A DNA stretch of 32,172 nucleotides from Puniceicoccaceae bacterium. GTDB taxonomy: Bacteria > Verrucomicrobiota > Verrucomicrobiia > Opitutales > Coraliomargaritaceae. Location: NCBI GenBank assembly GCA_007692545.1, contig REBV01000263.1, positions 1 through 32,172 of the forward strand, written 5' to 3'. The translations under genes were made by a program, and so were the position numbers. The notes below the pieces were generated by a model. It was not told where the DNA came from, did no database searches, and saw only the letters and a program-made list of their open reading frames with translations. Shown here piece after piece: positions 17,038 through 26,481 of the stretch; the first letter of the stretch is position 1; each line of letters begins with the position of its first letter.

Positions 17038-19917
17038 ATGACCTCCGCTGAAATCCGCCAGTCCTTTCTCGACTTCTTTGCTGCCAAAAAGCACAGCATT
17101 GTGCCCTCGGCTTCGCTCATGCCGCAGTCACCCGGTTTGCTGTTTACCAACGCGGGGATGAACCAGTTTGTGCCCTACTTCCTCGGCACCGAGAAAGCAC
17201 CCTACACACCCGCGCGCGCCGCTGACACCCAGAAATGCATCCGCGCGGGCGGCAAGCACAACGATCTCGAAGATGTCGGCTACGACACCTACCACCACAC
17301 CTTTTTCGAGATGCTGGGGAATTGGTCCTTTGGCGACTACTTTAAGCGCGAAGCGATCGAATGGAGCTGGGAGCTGATCGTCGAACAATGGGGCGTGCCA
17401 GCCGAGCGACTCTACGCCACGGTCTACGCACCCGCCGAGGGGGACCCTTCCGAATTCGACCAGGAAGCCTACGATTACTGGGCTGCGCTGTTTGAAAAGC
17501 AGGGCCTCGACCCCAAAGTGCACATCATCAACGGCAACGTGAAGGACAACTTCTGGATGATGGGCGAGACCGGGCCCTGTGGTCCCTGCTCAGAGCTGCA
17601 TGTCGACCTCACCCCCAAGGGCGACAGCCAGGGCAAACTGGTCAACCAGGACTCCGACCTTTGCATCGAGATTTGGAACCTCGTCTTTATTCAATACAAT
17701 GCGGAGGCCGATGGCAGCTTCCGCGACCTGCCGGCCAAACACGTCGACACCGGCATGGGCTTCGAGCGGGCCTGCTCACTCATCCAAAATACCAAAGGCT
17801 TCACCGACTTCTCGCAAAAGCCCACCAACTACGCCACCGACGTCTTTCAACCCATCTTCCGCACGCTGGAGCAACTCAGCGGCAAGACCTACCACGACAT
17901 CTACCCCAACTCCGAAGCCGCACCCGACCCGGATCCCGCATCCGTCTCCGCTCTTCGAGCTACGCCGGACTCTGTCCCGCATCCCGAATCCGTCTCCGCT
18001 CTTCGAGCTACGCCGGACTCTGTCCCGCATCCCGCATCCCGTACCCCGGATCCCGCATCCCGTACCCCGGATCCCGAATCCCGCCTCCAGGAAGCCATCG
18101 CCTTCCGCGTCATCGCCGACCATATACGAACCCTCGCCTTCTCGATTGCCGACGGCATTCTGCCCGGCAACACCGGCCGCAATTATGTGCTGCGCCGCAT
18201 CCTCCGCCGCGCGGTCAAATACGGGCGCACCCTCGGTTTCGACGGCAGCGCGCCCTTCCTACCCAAGCTGGTCGATACACTCGTCGCCGAATTCGGTGCT
18301 GTCTTTCCTGAAATGAAAACCCGGGCCGAGGCGGTCAAAGAGGTTCTGGCGACGGAGGAGGAGAGCTTCAACCGCACCCTGGACCGGGGCATTCAACTCT
18401 TTGAGACTGTGGCATCTGAAGCTCAGAATTTCCCGCCCGAAGAAGCCTTTAAACTTTACGACACCTTCGGCTTCCCGATCGATTTAACGGCACTCCTCTG
18501 CCGCGAACGCGGTATCACCCTCGACGAAGCCGCAGTCGAGCAGCACATGGAGGCTCAGCGCGAGCGGGCACGGGCAGCCCAGAAAAGCACCGTCGTGCGG
18601 GCCCTCGACATCAGCAGCGAAGCGGTCACCGAGTTTCTCGGCTTTGAGCAGGATAGTTGCGAGGCCACCATCCTGGAAGTGCACGAACAGGGCGACCAAG
18701 TGCTCGTGATCACGGACAAAACTGTCCTCTACACCGAAATGGGCGGCCAGGAAGGCGACATCGGCACCGCCGAAATCGACGGCCAAACTTTTGAGATCAC
18801 CGGGGTGCAAAAGATCGGCCATGCCACAGCTCATAGCTTCGCCCGGGCAGACTCCCCACTCCCCACTCCCCACTCCCCACTTTTCCTCTCACTCGCAGGC
18901 GAACGCCGCCGGGCGATCGAGGCCCACCACACCGCCACGCACCTGCTCCACTGGGCGCTCCACGAGGTCGTTTCGCCCGATGCCACCCAGCAGGGATCCA
19001 GCGTCTCACCTGAGCGCCTGCGTTTCGACTTCAACGCCAAGGCCCTCACCCCCGCTCAAATTGCCGAAATGGAAGACAAAGTGAACGCCTGTATCCAGAA
19101 TTCGGATGCAGTCTCCTGGCGGGAAGTGCCCTACACTGAAGTCAAGGGCCGGTCGGATATCATGCAGTTCTTCGGCGACAAATACGGTGACCAGGTCCGC
19201 GTCGTGCAGATCGGTGGCGAGCCCGGTGCGCTAAACGGCTACTCAATGGAGCTCTGCGGGGGCACTCACGTGCGCAACACCTCGCAGATCGGTCTATTCA
19301 AAATCAAGTCCGAAGGGGCCATAGCTGCCGGAGTGCGCCGGATTGAGGCGCTTTGCGGTGCTGCCGCCGAAGCCTACCTGGAGGAAGTGCAGGCTCAACA
19401 AGCCGAAGCCAAGGCCACTGCGCTGGAAAAACTGACAGCCGTCAACCAGTCGTTGCAAGCACTCGACGCGGAGACCTTCACCGTCGATAGCGGGGCCTCG
19501 GCGGATGCGCTCAAGGCTCTCGCCATCGAAGCGGATAAAGCACTCAAAAAAGCACAGTCTGCCGGTGCCGCCAAGCTGGCCCAAGCCCAGATCGCAGAGC
19601 TCGACCTATCGGTCAATTTGGTCATCGCAACTGAGGGCGCCGCCGCGCTGCTGCAGGAACTGATGAATGCGCTCAAGGAACGGCAATTCACCCAGGCCGC
19701 ATTTTGTATTGTCGACGACGGCGAGAAGCTACACCTCGGTGCCCTGGTCGGAGCGGACTCCAGCCAGAACGCAGGCAAGCTCATCCAAAGCCTCGCTCCC
19801 ATCGCCGGAGGCAAAGGCGGCGGCAAGCCGGACATGGCCCGCGGCGCAGCTCCGCAACGCGAGCACTTGCTCCAGCTGAAAACTTCCGCCATAGACTTGC
19901 TCAACAAGACTCCCTAG
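17038..19917 (+). CDS. alaS: Alanyl-tRNA synthetase with two in-frame repeat insertions
   Basis: AlaRS charges tRNA-Ala. The start at 17038 (MTSAEIRQSFLDFFAAKKH) matches the family; the longer frame from 16984 is not conserved. The aminoacylation domain (1-290) contains GNWSFGDYFKREAI, and the editing domain has EAHHTATHLLHW (near residue 628) and CGGTH (near residue 741). A C-terminal coiled coil and oligomerisation domain ends with GGKGGGKPDMARG. At 959 residues it is about 80 longer than usual. The excess is explained by low-complexity tracts at residues 302-347 and about 604-615, each made of nucleotide tandem repeats. All core motifs are intact and the frame is open, so the protein is presumably functional. 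Confidence 0.95.
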   Translation: MTSAEIRQSFLDFFAAKKHSIVPSASLMPQSPGLLFTNAGMNQFVPYFLGTEKAPYTPARAADTQKCIRAGGKHNDLEDVGYDTYHHTFFEMLGNWSFGDYFKREAIEWSWELIVEQWGVPAERLYATVYAPAEGDPSEFDQEAYDYWAALFEKQGLDPKVHIINGNVKDNFWMMGETGPCGPCSELHVDLTPKGDSQGKLVNQDSDLCIEIWNLVFIQYNAEADGSFRDLPAKHVDTGMGFERACSLIQNTKGFTDFSQKPTNYATDVFQPIFRTLEQLSGKTYHDIYPNSEAAPDPDPASVSALRATPDSVPHPESVSALRATPDSVPHPASRTPDPASRTPDPESRLQEAIAFRVIADHIRTLAFSIADGILPGNTGRNYVLRRILRRAVKYGRTLGFDGSAPFLPKLVDTLVAEFGAVFPEMKTRAEAVKEVLATEEESFNRTLDRGIQLFETVASEAQNFPPEEAFKLYDTFGFPIDLTALLCRERGITLDEAAVEQHMEAQRERARAAQKSTVVRALDISSEAVTEFLGFEQDSCEATILEVHEQGDQVLVITDKTVLYTEMGGQEGDIGTAEIDGQTFEITGVQKIGHATAHSFARADSPLPTPHSPLFLSLAGERRRAIEAHHTATHLLHWALHEVVSPDATQQGSSVSPERLRFDFNAKALTPAQIAEMEDKVNACIQNSDAVSWREVPYTEVKGRSDIMQFFGDKYGDQVRVVQIGGEPGALNGYSMELCGGTHVRNTSQIGLFKIKSEGAIAAGVRRIEALCGAAAEAYLEEVQAQQAEAKATALEKLTAVNQSLQALDAETFTVDSGASADALKALAIEADKALKKAQSAGAAKLAQAQIAELDLSVNLVIATEGAAALLQELMNALKERQFTQAAFCIVDDGEKLHLGALVGADSSQNAGKLIQSLAPIAGGKGGGKPDMARGAAPQREHLLQLKTSAIDLLNKTP
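17941..18078. repeat. In-frame tandem repeats inside alaS (2 x 48 bp, 2 x 21 bp)
   Basis: A 48-bp unit occurs at 17941-17988 and 17989-18036 and encodes SVSALRATPDSVPHP plus Glu or Ala. It is followed directly by a 21-bp unit at 18037-18057 and 18058-18078 encoding SRTPDPA and SRTPDPE. Both unit lengths are multiples of three. They lie between the aminoacylation core and the tRNA-recognition segment that begins with IAFRVIADHIRT. Confidence 0.95.
18852..18879. repeat. Heptanucleotide tandem repeat inside alaS
   Basis: CTCCCCA is repeated four times and encodes SPLPTPHSP within the protein, just before the editing-domain stretch LAGERRRAIEAHHTATH. The repeat resembles intergenic heptamer repeats known from other bacteria (short tandemly repeated repetitive sequences described in cyanobacteria), but here it lies inside an essential gene. 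Confidence 0.9.
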
Positions 19918-19962
19918 TTATCAGTACGTAAACCAGAGCTGCCCCATAGCACACCCCGCATC

Positions 19963-21498
19963 ATGATCCAGCGCATAGCCCGAAACCCCCTACTCTGTTT
20001 CGCCTGGCTGGGTGTCGTGGTCTTCGCCGTCTTTCTACGTTTCAACGATCTATCCGAGCGCCCGGTGCATGCCGACGAAGCCACCGGTGCGCGCATTCTT
20101 TCCCAGCAGCTTGAGGGGCACGGTTACAGTTACAATCCGCGGCACTTCCATGGTCCACTGCTGGCCCAAATGGCCTACCCGTTCGCGCGCTTACGCGGAG
20201 AAAACGATTGGCAGGCCCTGAACATGCTGACCCTGCGCAGCAGCACGGCCATAGCCGGCGTCCTACTCGTTTTGACACCGCTCTTGTGGTGGCGCACCCT
20301 CGGCCACGGGAGCGCGCTGGCCGCCGCTGCTTTTCTGGCGACCTCACCGCTGCTGGTCTTTTACAGCCGGGTCTACATCCACGAAACCTGGCTGGCCCTT
20401 TTCGGCATGCTGGCCGCTGCCGGCGTTTACTCTCTGGTGGAGAAACCCAGCACCCGAACAGCCCTGGCTACCGGAGTCGCCATCGGCTTGATGTTTGCGA
20501 CCAAGATAACCGTGGCCATCTCCATACTCAGCTGGGCCCTCGCGGCGGCGGCTTGCCTTCTCCTGGCCTCCCCGCAAAAAGGAATCGAGTCGATTCGCCG
20601 CCTACTCACCACGTACTGGCGCACAGTCCTCTACCTGGTAATCGGTGCACTCGGCAGTGCCGCTATTTTATACTCCAACTCTTTGCAAAACCCCACCGGG
20701 ATTCTGGCAGCTCTGGGCAGCTTTTTCGTTTACGAGCCGACCAGTGGGCACGAGAAACCGTTTTACGATTACTTCGTGCAGCTCGTCTGGCCCAAAGCGT
20801 CCGCCGGTCACTGGTGGACCGAGGGCTTCGTTTTGATTGCCGCCCTGGTAGCCGCCTGGTCGCTCTACAGGAAAGATGCACGCTACCGCACTGCCATCTG
20901 TTTCCTGGGCCTTTCCACCGCTCTGCACTTTCTCATTTACAGCGCGATTGCCTATAAAACACTCTGGCTGATGCTGCTGCCCTGGGCCCATCTTTGCCTG
21001 CTGGCAGGCTGCCTCGTCGCCAGCGCCCAATTAAACAAGCCACTCGTGCGCTACGCACTCCTCATCCTGCTGCTCTTCGGCTTGGCCTATCAGACCAAGC
21101 AAAGCCTGGCCGTCACTGGTGCCCGACTGGAAAATTCGAGCCACCACCCCTATAGCTACGTGCCGACCAGTCAGGATGCTAAAGCGATCGGCAAATGGCT
21201 GGAGGCCTTGCACGCCCAGCAAGCCTTCGAGAGCCTCGCCGTGGTGGGACGGGAGTATTGGCCCCTCCCCTGGTATTTGAAGCATTTGCCTCTCGAAATT
21301 GCCTACTGGCCCGATGCGACGACCGACTTGAGCGCCTACCGGGCCCTCCTCGTCATGCCGGCTCAACTCAGCCAAGTGCGCGAGCAACTCCAGGCCAGTC
21401 ATGTCGAACTTCCACGAAGCTTGCGCGCCAACGTGCCCGTCTTCATCTTCCTGCACAACGAACGCTGGGATCTCTGGCTACAATCCGATGACGAATAA
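19963..21498 (+). CDS. GT-C-type multipass membrane protein, TIGR03663-like
   Basis: The 511-residue protein has a short N-terminal helix, then the extracytoplasmic loop RPVHADEATGARILSQQLEG, whose acidic pair is typical of GT-C glycosyltransferases. About ten further hydrophobic helices follow, and a soluble C-terminal part begins after residue 390. The loop GHGYSYNPRHFHGPLLAQMAYPF and later VYIHETWLALFGM are characteristic of the TIGR03663 family, often annotated as flippase-associated or glycosyltransferase 39-like. It probably transfers sugar from a lipid carrier, but donor and acceptor are unknown. The next gene overlaps its end by 11 bp, so they are likely cotranslated. Confidence 0.75.
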   Translation: MIQRIARNPLLCFAWLGVVVFAVFLRFNDLSERPVHADEATGARILSQQLEGHGYSYNPRHFHGPLLAQMAYPFARLRGENDWQALNMLTLRSSTAIAGVLLVLTPLLWWRTLGHGSALAAAAFLATSPLLVFYSRVYIHETWLALFGMLAAAGVYSLVEKPSTRTALATGVAIGLMFATKITVAISILSWALAAAACLLLASPQKGIESIRRLLTTYWRTVLYLVIGALGSAAILYSNSLQNPTGILAALGSFFVYEPTSGHEKPFYDYFVQLVWPKASAGHWWTEGFVLIAALVAAWSLYRKDARYRTAICFLGLSTALHFLIYSAIAYKTLWLMLLPWAHLCLLAGCLVASAQLNKPLVRYALLILLLFGLAYQTKQSLAVTGARLENSSHHPYSYVPTSQDAKAIGKWLEALHAQQAFESLAVVGREYWPLPWYLKHLPLEIAYWPDATTDLSAYRALLVMPAQLSQVREQLQASHVELPRSLRANVPVFIFLHNERWDLWLQSDDE

Positions 21499-22309
21499 GC
21501 GCTACCATAGCCAGACGCATGAGGCCATGAAGACGGTTTTTCAGGTCCGGCTGTTGGCGGACGATGCCAAACTGGCCGAACAAACCGCACGGGCTTGCGT
21601 GGAGCGTATCGATGCGATCGAAGCCTCACTGAGTCGTTACATTCCGGGCAGTGATGTCTGGCAGATCAACCACATGGAGGCGGGGCAGTCTCTCTTTATC
21701 CGCGAAGACTGCGAGGAGTGCTTGCGCCTTGCAATGCTCGCCGCTGGAGCGACCTCGGGGCTCTTTGATGTCACTCTGGGCCGCTTAATCGAGCATCAGA
21801 AATCAGCCCCCGCAGGTGACCGCCCCGAGCTGGTGGGCCAGCTCATGCTCGACCCGGAGCGCCCCATGGTCCACTGCAACGAGGCTGGCCGTGAAATCGA
21901 TCTGGGCGGTATCGGTAAGGGCTTCGCTCTCGATATGCTGGCCTCACTTTGTCAGGAATGGGGCATTCGCGGCGGTCTCCTCAGTGCCGGGGCCAGCACC
22001 CAACTCGCCTTCGGTGAGGCAAAGTGGGACATCACTCTGAAGGGGGACCGGCACACAACTGTCGTGAGCCTCAAGGATGCGGCATTGAGTGCATCCGGCA
22101 CCTCCATTCAGGGTAGCCACATCGTCTCTCCTCAGGATGGAGGCATCGATTACGTGCACAAGCGGGCTTGGGTCAGGACAACATCCGCAGCCATGGCCGA
22201 CGCCTTCTCGACAGCAGCCCTGCTGGCGACAGATCTCAGTCAGATACAGTGCAGCAGTCTCCCGGTCGAATGCTTCGTCGAGAGCGAGACGGGCATCCAC
22301 CCAATTTAA
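21488..22309 (+). CDS. ApbE-family FAD:protein FMN transferase-like protein
   Basis: The 273-residue product has the ApbE-type sequence HEAMKTVFQVRLLA near the start, SRYIPGSDVWQIN, FDVTLG, and the nucleotide-binding GREIDLGGIGKGFALDMLA (about residues 137-155). A late TTSAAMADAFSTAALL carries the Mg-binding acidic/serine cluster. ApbE attaches FMN to threonines of target proteins such as RnfG and NqrC. This copy lacks the usual lipoprotein signal and is shorter than typical exported ApbE (about 330 residues), so it may act in the cytoplasm or be a divergent paralogue. The start at 21488 overlaps the upstream stop; the longer frame to 21401 would overlap that gene much further. Confidence 0.8.
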   Translation: MTNKRYHSQTHEAMKTVFQVRLLADDAKLAEQTARACVERIDAIEASLSRYIPGSDVWQINHMEAGQSLFIREDCEECLRLAMLAAGATSGLFDVTLGRLIEHQKSAPAGDRPELVGQLMLDPERPMVHCNEAGREIDLGGIGKGFALDMLASLCQEWGIRGGLLSAGASTQLAFGEAKWDITLKGDRHTTVVSLKDAALSASGTSIQGSHIVSPQDGGIDYVHKRAWVRTTSAAMADAFSTAALLATDLSQIQCSSLPVECFVESETGIHPI

Positions 22310-22313
22310 ATTC

Positions 22314-23912
22314 CTAAAGTGCCGCCGTGCTGTTGCGCAACTGGTCCGACTTATTCGGATAATCCAGATTGTAATGCAGACCCCGGCTTTCCTCACGCTG
22401 CAAAGCACAGTCAATGACCAGCGCGGCCACGAGAATCATGTTGCGCAGCTCCAGTAAGCTTTCTTCGACTTTGAAGTTCCAGTAATACTCGTTGATCTCG
22501 CGGTCCAGCGTTTTAATCCGGGTACGGGCCCGCTCCAGACGTTTCTTCGTGCGCACGATACCGACGTAGTCCCACATCGTGCGTTTGACCTCGTCCCAAT
22601 TATGCAGCAGCACCACACGCTCATCTGAATCCCGAAAGTCTCCGTCTTTCCAGTCCGGCAGCTCCGCCTCCATCACATCGACCGACTCAAGATAGCCGAG
22701 CACCGCCCGGGCCCCCCGGTTGGCCATCACTACCGCCTCCAGCAGTGAGTTACTGGCCAGGCGGTTGGCTCCGTGCAATCCCGTGCAGGCGACCTCACCA
22801 CAGGCGTAGAGCCCGGACAGTGAAGTCTCACTGTTCAAATTCGTTTTCACCCCACCGCACAGGTAGTGCGCCGCCGGCACCACCGGAATCATGTCCTTCT
22901 CGGTGGAAATCCCCCGCTCCCGGCAGTAAGCATAAATATTGGGGAAGCGTGCCTTCATTTCCTCCAGAGCAATTCCACGGGTGTCCAGCCACACATGCCG
23001 CGCCCCGGACATTTTCATTTCTGCATCGATCGCGCGGGCCACAATATCGCGCGGGGCCAAGTCCTTGCGTGCATCGTATCGACTCATAAAGGCCTCGCCC
23101 TCCATGTTGCGCAGGATGGCACCCTCCCCACGGACGGCTTCACTGATCAGGAAGCGATCCGAGTCTTTCGTATAGAAAGCCGTCGGGTGGAACTGGATAA
23201 ATTCCATATTCTGCACCTCCACCCCGGCCCGATAGGCCATGGCAATCCCATCGCCCGTGGCAATGTAGGGGTTGGTGGTGTATTGGTAGATCTGCCCGAT
23301 CCCACCCGTGGCCAGTAGAACCGCTCCCGCCCGGAAGGTCTCAACCGTGCCCTGATGTGTATTCAAGGCATAGAGTCCGAGCACCCGATGGGGCCCCGCA
23401 GCCGACAGTCCGCGCCGGCGCACTTTCGGCGGAGTGATCAGGTCCATCGCAAAGAAGTGCTCCAGGGTCTCGATATTGGGCGAGCATTCAATGGCGTGCA
23501 GCAGCGCTTGCTCGATCGCCTTGCCGGTGACATCCCGCACATGCAGAATACGGCGCTTGGAGTGCCCACCTTCCTTACCCAGCGAGACCCGACCATCGCC
23601 CAACTGGGAAAAATCCACCCCGCGCTGAATCAATTCTTCGATGCTGGCCGGGCCGTCTTTTAAAATCTCACGCACCGCCGGTTCGTCGCAAAGCCCATCG
23701 CCGGCGTCCAGGGTGTCCGCCACGTGCATCTCCACATCATCGGTTTGCGAAGTCACCGCCGCGATCCCACCCTGCGCATAGTTGGTATTCGACTCAGCCG
23801 AATTCTTTTTGGTGATGATAGCGACCTTCCGCCCGGCCTCGGCCACTTTCAAGGCGAAGCTCAGCCCGGCGATACCGCTCCCCACCACGATGACGTCGAA
23901 GTATTTAGACAT
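22314..23912 (-). CDS. nadB: L-aspartate oxidase
   Basis: NadB oxidises aspartate to iminoaspartate with FAD, the first step of de novo NAD synthesis. The 532-residue protein begins MSKYFDVIVVGSGIAGLSFA (dinucleotide-binding fold, residues 6-20), has the FIQFHPTAFY substrate region and the late FAD motif GEVACTGLHGANRLASNSLLE, and ends in a helical domain. The start at 23912 is five bases after the panC stop, which supports one transcript. It lies tail-to-tail with the ApbE-like gene, 4 bp apart. nadA and nadC are not in the window. Confidence 0.95.
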   Translation of the reverse strand: MSKYFDVIVVGSGIAGLSFALKVAEAGRKVAIITKKNSAESNTNYAQGGIAAVTSQTDDVEMHVADTLDAGDGLCDEPAVREILKDGPASIEELIQRGVDFSQLGDGRVSLGKEGGHSKRRILHVRDVTGKAIEQALLHAIECSPNIETLEHFFAMDLITPPKVRRRGLSAAGPHRVLGLYALNTHQGTVETFRAGAVLLATGGIGQIYQYTTNPYIATGDGIAMAYRAGVEVQNMEFIQFHPTAFYTKDSDRFLISEAVRGEGAILRNMEGEAFMSRYDARKDLAPRDIVARAIDAEMKMSGARHVWLDTRGIALEEMKARFPNIYAYCRERGISTEKDMIPVVPAAHYLCGGVKTNLNSETSLSGLYACGEVACTGLHGANRLASNSLLEAVVMANRGARAVLGYLESVDVMEAELPDWKDGDFRDSDERVVLLHNWDEVKRTMWDYVGIVRTKKRLERARTRIKTLDREINEYYWNFKVEESLLELRNMILVAALVIDCALQREESRGLHYNLDYPNKSDQLRNSTAAL

Positions 23913-23917
23913 GGTTA

Positions 23918-24760
23918 CTACAACTCTATATTGTCGATCAGCCGCGTTTGATCCGCCCAAGCCGCCACACAGAGTAGCTGCTTGCCTGGTTCGATGGTGC
24001 GGGCGAGCTCCATCCGCTCGCGGTCGACCACATTCACATAAATCACCCGGATGCGGCGGGAGTGGGCCAAGTGATGCGTCACTTCCGCCACCACGCGATC
24101 CACACTGCGTGTACCGGAGTCGACCATGTCTTTTGCGATCTTCAGCGACTTGGAGATATTCAGGGCTTCTTCACGCTGGACCGGGCTCAGATACACATTG
24201 CGCGAGCTGGTGGCCAGACCGTCCGCATCACGCAGGGTCGGCCCAATCACGATCTCGGTCGGCAAGTGGAGGTCGCGGACCATTTTTTTCACCACCGCGC
24301 ATTGCTGCGCGTCTTTTCGCCCGAAAACAGCGATGTCCGGCCGTGTCAGATTAAATAATTTAAGACAGACCGTAGTCACCCCCTGGAAGTGCTGCGGGCG
24401 GGAAATCCCGCACAAACCAGCGCTGATATGCTCTTCTTTGACGTACGTCGAATAGTCCTGCGGAAACATTTCAGCCACACTCGGCGTGAAAGCGATGTCC
24501 ACCCCGCGATCCCGGCATTTCTCCAGGTCCTGCTCCAATTCGCGCGGATATTTATCGTAATCTTCACTCGGACCGAACTGGGTGGGGTTGACAAAAATCG
24601 AAACAATGACTTTGTCGGTCTTTTCCTTGGCAATATCAATCAGCGAGAGATGCCCCTCGTGCAGGCAACCCATCGTGGGCACCAAGCCGATCAATCGACC
24701 GCTTGAGCGCAGGCCGATGGCGTGAGATTGCATTTCGTTAACTGATTGGATAATTTGCAT
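23918..24760 (-). CDS. panC: Pantothenate synthetase (pantoate--beta-alanine ligase)
   Basis: PanC joins pantoate and beta-alanine through a pantoyl-adenylate. The 280-residue protein has the HIGH-type segment VPTMGCLHEGHLSLI (residues 27-41), IFVNPTQFGPSEDYDKYPR, GRKDAQQC and the KMSKS-like region LATSSRNVYLS. It is followed by nadB after 5 bp. Both pathways draw on aspartate (beta-alanine arises from aspartate), which may explain the pairing. It is divergent from dapL across 90 bp. Confidence 0.95.
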   Translation of the reverse strand: MQIIQSVNEMQSHAIGLRSSGRLIGLVPTMGCLHEGHLSLIDIAKEKTDKVIVSIFVNPTQFGPSEDYDKYPRELEQDLEKCRDRGVDIAFTPSVAEMFPQDYSTYVKEEHISAGLCGISRPQHFQGVTTVCLKLFNLTRPDIAVFGRKDAQQCAVVKKMVRDLHLPTEIVIGPTLRDADGLATSSRNVYLSPVQREEALNISKSLKIAKDMVDSGTRSVDRVVAEVTHHLAHSRRIRVIYVNVVDRERMELARTIEPGKQLLCVAAWADQTRLIDNIEL

Positions 24761-24850
24761 AAGCTTTCACCTCCCAACTAATTCTGTTTTCACAGTTTTC
24801 ACAACTACAAACAAATCGCAAGTAACCCGAAACAACGATTCAGCTATCAC

Positions 24851-26095
<1,245 letters not shown>

Positions 26096-26481
26096 TTAGT
26101 CAGCCGAACTGCCAAGACGGAGTGCGGGTGCTCTTCCCCAGCGTAGCCCTGCTGGGCAGAGCAGGGTCCCCACCCGCTTGTTCCAGTCTTGATGTGGCCT
26201 CTCCGCTCGAACTCCGAAAAGGTGCGTGAGGACACGCACCCTTCATTACGGAGTGCGGGTGTCCCCACCCGCTTGTTCCAGTCTTGATGTGCCTCTCCGC
26301 TCGAACTCTGAAAAGGTGTGTGAGGACACGCACCCTTCATTACGGAGTGCGGGTGTTCCCACCCGCTTGTTCCAGTCTTGATGTGCTTCTCCGCTCGAAC
26401 TCCGAAAAGGTGCGTGAGGATCCGGCTTCATCCCGCAAGCGGAACTACGCCGGGACTTCGCACGCACCCTCCTGAGACGGA
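26096..26481. other. Convergent intergenic region filled with double-hairpin repeats
   Basis: The 386 bp between the dapL and ptsI stop codons hold no credible gene. Nearly all of the region is the 94-bp repeat described at 26118-26470. Minus-strand frames here simply translate the repeat and have no start signals. Confidence 0.85.
26118..26470. repeat. Three tandem copies of a 94-bp double-hairpin repeat, two carrying loop insertions
   Basis: Each unit starts with CGGAGTGCGGGTG at 26118, 26249 and 26343. It has a GCGGGTG/CACCCGC hairpin, a constant stretch TTGTTCCAGTCTTGATGTG, then GGTGCGTG-AGGA-CACGCACC. The middle-to-third spacing is exactly 94 bp. Copy 1 is lengthened by 36 bp (26131-26166) inside the first hairpin. 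Copy 3 is lengthened by 40 bp (26421-26460) inside the second hairpin. A single inverted relative lies at 5513-5577. Confidence 0.93.

Noticed and set aside
26100-26467. Minus-strand ORFs of 73-159 codons in the dapL-ptsI gap
   Set aside because: They translate the 94-bp repeat unit, giving internally repeated peptides, and lack start signals.
26118-26470. Possible CRISPR array
   Set aside because: The 94-bp units are contiguous with no unique spacers, each unit contains two hairpins, and no cas genes are nearby.
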